Shown here piece after piece: positions 60,943-64,000 of a stretch of 64,000 bases of DNA. The notes beneath the pieces are model-generated. The model made no database searches. It worked only from the letters and a program-made list of their open reading frames with translations, and was not told the DNA's origin. The position numbers and the translations under genes were made by a program. The DNA is from Gari tellinella. Its lineage: Eukaryota > Mollusca > Bivalvia > Cardiida > Psammobiidae. How positions within the stretch are numbered: position 1 is the stretch's first letter; every line of letters starts with the position of its first letter. The DNA lies in assembly GCA_922989275.2 (NCBI GenBank), contig OV277864.1:41105550-41169549 (forward strand), given 5' to 3'.

Positions 60943-62082
60943 ATGTCAGTGTCTTTTGTCGTATGCGCATCATTTTTATTGTTTCATCTCTTTCAGAATT
61001 CAGAGGCAGAAATAAGGCAATTATTAGTGTCCACGAATTCCACATTCAACGATTCCCAACTTGCGGAAAGCCTAGACACAGATGGACTGTCTCGTTTCAC
61101 CAAGATTGTCAATAGTGGCATCATTATTATATCGTCTATATGTATTGCCCTGTCCAGTTCGGCTATCCGCACGTTGTACGGGTGTTCAAGGTTACAGTTC
61201 CAACTGAAGAGACTGTCATACAACTTCCTTATGGCAGACGTATGTCTGAATACATCCATAATATTGATGTCAATTTCAGTTCTGACTGGACTAGCACCTG
61301 TCGATGCCATATTCTACGCACGAGTTGTGTTAGCCGCTGCGTTGATGATAATGTCACTATCTACAATGGTAGGACTTACTCTCGAAAGACTGATAGCGCT
61401 AACAAAGACTATGGCATATCAAGAGTTGATGTGCAAAAGAAACATTGCATTGTTAGCAGTGTATACATGGTCAATACATCCACTGCTCCCACTTGTAATT
61501 TTCTTTATTTCATTTAAGAATGAGTGTAATTTAGATTGGCACTTCAAACACTGCGATCTTTGGCACGCAATGCTCGGGTTCCGACTTTCAATTTGTGCGT
61601 TTTATGTTATATACCATTGTTTCATCGTTTTTGCATATTTGAGAGTTTTAAAAACTGTAAGAAAAACAGTTTCAGCAATTAATGCACACACTGTTAATGA
61701 TCATGCTTACGATGAAAGAATGTCGAAAGACGTCAAAGGGTCACGTCGCCGGACGTCAACTGATATAATACTACATATTGTGTTTAGTTACGAAATGGCG
61801 AATGTGCCAATATTTTTCCATACGCTAATTTTTGTATTTATTCCTTCGCTTCAAACTATGACTTTTCAAATGATCTGTCAAGCAGTTAGCTACATTTGTA
61901 ATTTTTGTAGCACATGCATTTGTCTGTACATATACGTGTGGAAAATAAAGGAGTGTAAATTCGTATTCCTTAAAACATTCTGCTCGTGGAACAAACGATG
62001 TCGGGCGCTTGCAGAGGAGTTGAGACTGGAAGTTTACGATATAGTGATTACTAAAAAGACTGAAAAGCAGATGGCAAATTGA
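60943..62082 (+). CDS. Divergent class A (rhodopsin-like) G-protein coupled receptor, 379 aa, intronless
   Basis: Plasma-membrane receptor that should couple an unknown ligand to G proteins. Seen: a short hydrophobic start (residues 2-17), an extracellular N-terminus with sites N32-S-T and N36-D-S, and seven hydrophobic segments at about 57-77, 91-115, 122-147, 167-190, 209-235, 275-300 and 308-332. Class A landmarks kept are NFLMAD in TM2 (D99 at the 2.50 position), E148-R149-L150 in place of D-R-Y, W176 in TM4 and P289 in TM6. Lost or changed: F124 where the TM3 disulfide Cys is expected (C195 and C204 are both in loop 2), A-N-V-P instead of C-W-x-P in TM6, no N-P-x-x-Y in TM7 (CSTCICLYIY), and no TM5 proline. 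Loop 3 (236-274) has a basic SRRRTS motif, a possible kinase site. The frame is uninterrupted, uses an ATG giving a complete TM1, and has a normal length. The ligand class cannot be assigned. A strong splice-acceptor-like tract lies inside codons 8-18, so the true first exon may be different. Confidence 0.85.
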   Translation: MSVSFVVCASFLLFHLFQNSEAEIRQLLVSTNSTFNDSQLAESLDTDGLSRFTKIVNSGIIIISSICIALSSSAIRTLYGCSRLQFQLKRLSYNFLMADVCLNTSIILMSISVLTGLAPVDAIFYARVVLAAALMIMSLSTMVGLTLERLIALTKTMAYQELMCKRNIALLAVYTWSIHPLLPLVIFFISFKNECNLDWHFKHCDLWHAMLGFRLSICAFYVIYHCFIVFAYLRVLKTVRKTVSAINAHTVNDHAYDERMSKDVKGSRRRTSTDIILHIVFSYEMANVPIFFHTLIFVFIPSLQTMTFQMICQAVSYICNFCSTCICLYIYVWKIKECKFVFLKTFCSWNKRCRALAEELRLEVYDIVITKKTEKQMAN

Positions 62083-62098
62083 CATTTTTAGAAAACTA

Positions 62099-62327
62099 GA
62101 GATTCATCCATAGCCGGGTTTTAGTTTTGACGATAGGTGACCACCTAAAGCAGACTGAACGTAAAGCAGAATTCGCCTCAAGGCGCATTCTCGCTTTACA
62201 CTCTGCGTACTTTGAGCTACAATCTGCTACAATTATAGAAAAAATGTATACTTAATCATTACTGTATAGATTGGATTTACTTTCCTCAAACACAAAAATT
62301 ACGTGTTTACGGATTAGTGGGTTAATG
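62099..62327 (+). mobile_element. B element just downstream of the receptor stop
   Basis: Left end decayed (ATCCATAGCCGGGTTTTAG); core 2 with apex CGCCTCAAGGCGC; right ATTAGTGGGTTAA. It begins about 17 bp after the TGA, so it would lie in the 3' UTR if the transcript extends. Confidence 0.7.
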
Positions 62328-62899
62328 TTTAACTATACACACATGGTTCCTCCTAGTTGCATGCAGCGTATATGTCACAATAACTTACAATATGCACATC
62401 TGTGATATATGTGAAAACGTATTGTAAAAGTATAAGGTTGTAGCTTGCAAGCTGCAGACGGTGTAAGGCGGACAACGTATATTTACTACATAGCGTATAT
62501 ATGCTCTTAGGAGATGGTTCTGTGGGGTTATATGCTATACGCACCCTAAACTAACCCCACACGCGCCAGGTTTGAACCACAAAACACTCTATTTCAACCC
62601 CACAATCCCCAAATGTTCAGGTTAAGGCCCGGAAAGCGTCAGTTTATGACCCTATAAGGTGCCTCCTGTAAGGTCGTTCACCCGGACGGACGGAAGGGGT
62701 TAGACAGTATACCTCGTCGCGGGGCATAACCAAGCTTACCAGGCTATAGAAGAGTCTGTGATTGCGTGCGAACCGGTGGTAGAGCCTTAATCTAAGTTCT
62801 AACTACATGTTATAAGTTCGTAGCTTGCGAGCTGTAGTTCTAGTGTATTTATCATTCGCGGACGACATGGTTTACTAGAAAGGACGCCAAAATATTTAC
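62328..62899. other. Unassigned; short direct repeat
   Basis: AAGGTTGTAGCTTGCAAGCTG (62442) and AAGTTCGTAGCTTGCGAGCTG (62814) are near-identical and each contains a small palindrome (AGCTTGCAAGCT). No supported gene. Confidence 0.45.
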
Positions 62900-63710
62900 A
62901 AAATAGTTTAGATTTATTGCACTTTTCGTACTCAGTGGGGTTTGTAAGTAAAGACATCTAAGACGAAGTATATGATATTCAGGAAAAGGGTGGGTTAAAG
63001 GTAAACGGAACTTGGACATATGATGGGCAGCAAGTAGAAGCCGTAGATGATTTCAATTATCTTGGAGTCGGTTTTAATGATACAGGCAATTTCATTTTAA
63101 ACCAAGACCATTTCGTTGGAAAAGGGCTTAAAGCATTGAGTGTTTTAATAAATAACTGTCGTAAGTTAAGATGAAATGTGAAACATGCATGTCCGTTTTT
63201 TAATGCTCTTGTGGAGTCTACTATAAGTTATTCTTGCGAAATATGGGGTTTTACTTAATCTTACAAAGGTACACAGAATGCAACTGAAGTATTAAAATCG
63301 ATTCTTGGGGTTAAAACTAGTACCAGATATGTTGGTGTTTATTGTGAATTAGGTAGATATCCTTAATTTTGCATATACAACAATATATAAGAATTGTCAA
63401 GTACTGGTGCAAAATTTTGAAAATAGATAACTTTATTTTATCTACATTTCATAATTGTGCTAGTGAAGATTGTAATAAACGTTATACAAATTGGGCATCA
63501 AAAATGAAAAACGTATTATATGATGTTAGATTTGGGTACATTTGGGAGACGCAGGGGATGGTCAACTTAAAGAAATTTCATTGCGTTTTTAAAAAAAGAT
63601 TGATAGATTGTTATATTCAAAACTGGATGACTAATGTTGATAATAATAAAGTTATTATTTATATGCGTTATTCAAAGTTAAGTTATATAATGCGAACGAA
63701 TTTATGATAA
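62900..63710 (+). pseudogene. LINE reverse transcriptase 3' part, decayed
   Basis: From about 62920 in shifting frames: CTFRTQWGL, VKTSKTKYMIFRKRVG, VNGTWTYDGQQVEAVDDFNY, LGVGFNDTGNF, GKGLKALSVLINNCR, SILGVKTSTRYVGVYCELGR, then RIVKYWCKILKIDNF, NWASKMKNVLYDVRFGYIW and FKKRLIDCYIQNWM (to 63707). Same order of motifs as the minus-strand copy at 51537-53065, and truncated at about the same point in the catalytic domain. At least three stops and two frameshifts. The Cys/His C-terminus and tail are missing; core 1 follows. Confidence 0.8.
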
Positions 63711-63714
63711 CTTT

Positions 63715-63784
63715 TGCAAACAGTTTGGATTCAGATGAGACACCGAGTATCTCATCATCTCATCTTGGTCCAAAATGTTTGGCA
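63715..63784. repeat. Core 1 palindrome, GATG subtype, decayed
   Basis: GCAAACAGTTTGGATTCAGAT / ATCTTGGTCCAAAATGTTTGG around GACACCGAGTATCTC. Confidence 0.6.
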
Positions 63785-63829
63785 ATGTGATTATGCATTA
63801 AAATCAGTTTTGAGAAATGATAAGAAGAC

Positions 63830-63925
63830 AAATATTGCAGGGTCTACATTATTTGCATATGATAAGTGTACTCTTCACATGTATACTGTTTGTTAATGAC
63901 GAGCATACTCGTCGCTAGAGTTGAA
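63830..63925. mobile_element. H element end
   Basis: ATATGATAAGTGTACTCTTC and ATGACGAGCATACTCGTCGC then TAGAGTTGAA. Confidence 0.55.
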
Positions 63926-63937
63926 CGAGTTCAGTTG

Positions 63938-64000
63938 TTAATCCATATCATGCTAAGCGCGACTTGGCTTACATATGCAAACAGTTTGGATTCAGATCAG
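63938..64000 (+). mobile_element. I element, left part (cut by window edge)
   Basis: TTAATCCATATCATGCTAAGC, then CAAACAGTTTGGATTCAGATC, the left core 1 arm, running off the window. Confidence 0.65.

Noticed and set aside
61140..61517. 125-codon plus frame and 105-codon minus frame (60993-61310)
   Set aside because: Shadows of the receptor reading frame.
1..64000. Rho-independent terminators or phage attachment sites from the many hairpins
   Set aside because: Eukaryotic context; hairpins are centred in elements with TTAA or TA duplications.

Overview
The window reads as eukaryotic, gene-poor, repeat-dense DNA. The character of the repeats (small TTAA- and TA-flanked hairpin elements, CAAGAG...GTGAGCTAA and CAAGAG...ATGCCCCC dispersed repeats rich in TGACCT/AGGTCA motifs, LINE 3' ends with a TTCTG tail) suggests a mollusc, most likely a bivalve. 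That assignment is inference from repeat style, not from a diagnostic gene. There are no operons, CRISPR arrays or prokaryotic signals.

Only one intact, convincing protein gene is visible: a 379-codon intronless reading frame at 60943-62082 (+) with seven membrane segments, a divergent class A (rhodopsin-like) G-protein coupled receptor. All other protein-coding traces are mobile-element debris. These are 5'-truncated non-LTR retrotransposon (LINE) reverse transcriptase/C-terminal fragments at 51537-53065 (-), 53400-53955 (-) and 62900-63710 (+), a LINE 3' tail at 40069-40228 (+), and a decayed P2X7-cytoplasmic-domain-like gene (4801-5109, -) inside a 3.1 kb TTAA-flanked DNA element. tRNA-derived SINE sequence is seen at 20323-20595 and, in another form, inside two copies of a TTAA-flanked element (15005-17434 and 45179-45708).

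Most of the rest is short non-autonomous elements with long central palindromes. I label them by ends. TTAA-flanked with CCC...GGG ends: A (CCCTTTCACTGCC), B (CCCATTACCCCATA or CCCTTTCCC), H (CCCTAGCGACGAGTATACTC), I (CCCGTATCATGCTAA). TA-flanked with CAG...CTG ends: C (CAGTGGAGAATC), D (CAGTAAAACCTCTCTATTAC), E (CAGTCGAACTTCGATATC), F (CAGTGAAACCCCTCTAAACC), G (CAGCACTCCCTCTCTACAA). With a 6-bp target duplication: J (CAGGGCTGCCAT). The central palindromes fall into a few sequence types: core 1 (arms AAACAGTTTGGATCC + GATCAGACGCC), core 2 (AAAGCAGGCTGAAAGTAAAG + CAGAATGCGCC), core 3 (AAACAGTGCAGACCC + TGATCAGAGGG) and core 4 (GTCACTACTCATTAGAATCG). The striking point is that the same core type occurs between entirely different ends: core 1 in A, I, C and G; core 2 in B, J and (a related form) D.

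Layout: 1-2.3 kb B elements and core 4 hairpins; 2.3-5.4 kb the TTAA element with the P2X7-like remnant; 7.3-10.3 kb a CAGGG element with 6-bp target duplication containing a CAAGAG repeat; 11-15 kb a cluster of B, D, E and H; 15-17.4 kb the tRNA-bearing TTAA element split by a 1.9 kb repeat; 17.7-24.3 kb nested B/A/I/G/C elements and a SINE; 24.5-33.6 kb D, C, A and J elements; 34-36 kb two long hairpins of other types; 36-49.5 kb A, C, D and H elements with the second tRNA-bearing element; 51.5-54 kb LINE debris; 55-60.6 kb C, E, F and J; 60.9-62.1 kb the receptor; 62.9-64 kb another LINE fragment and MITEs. Nesting gives a local insertion order in several places.
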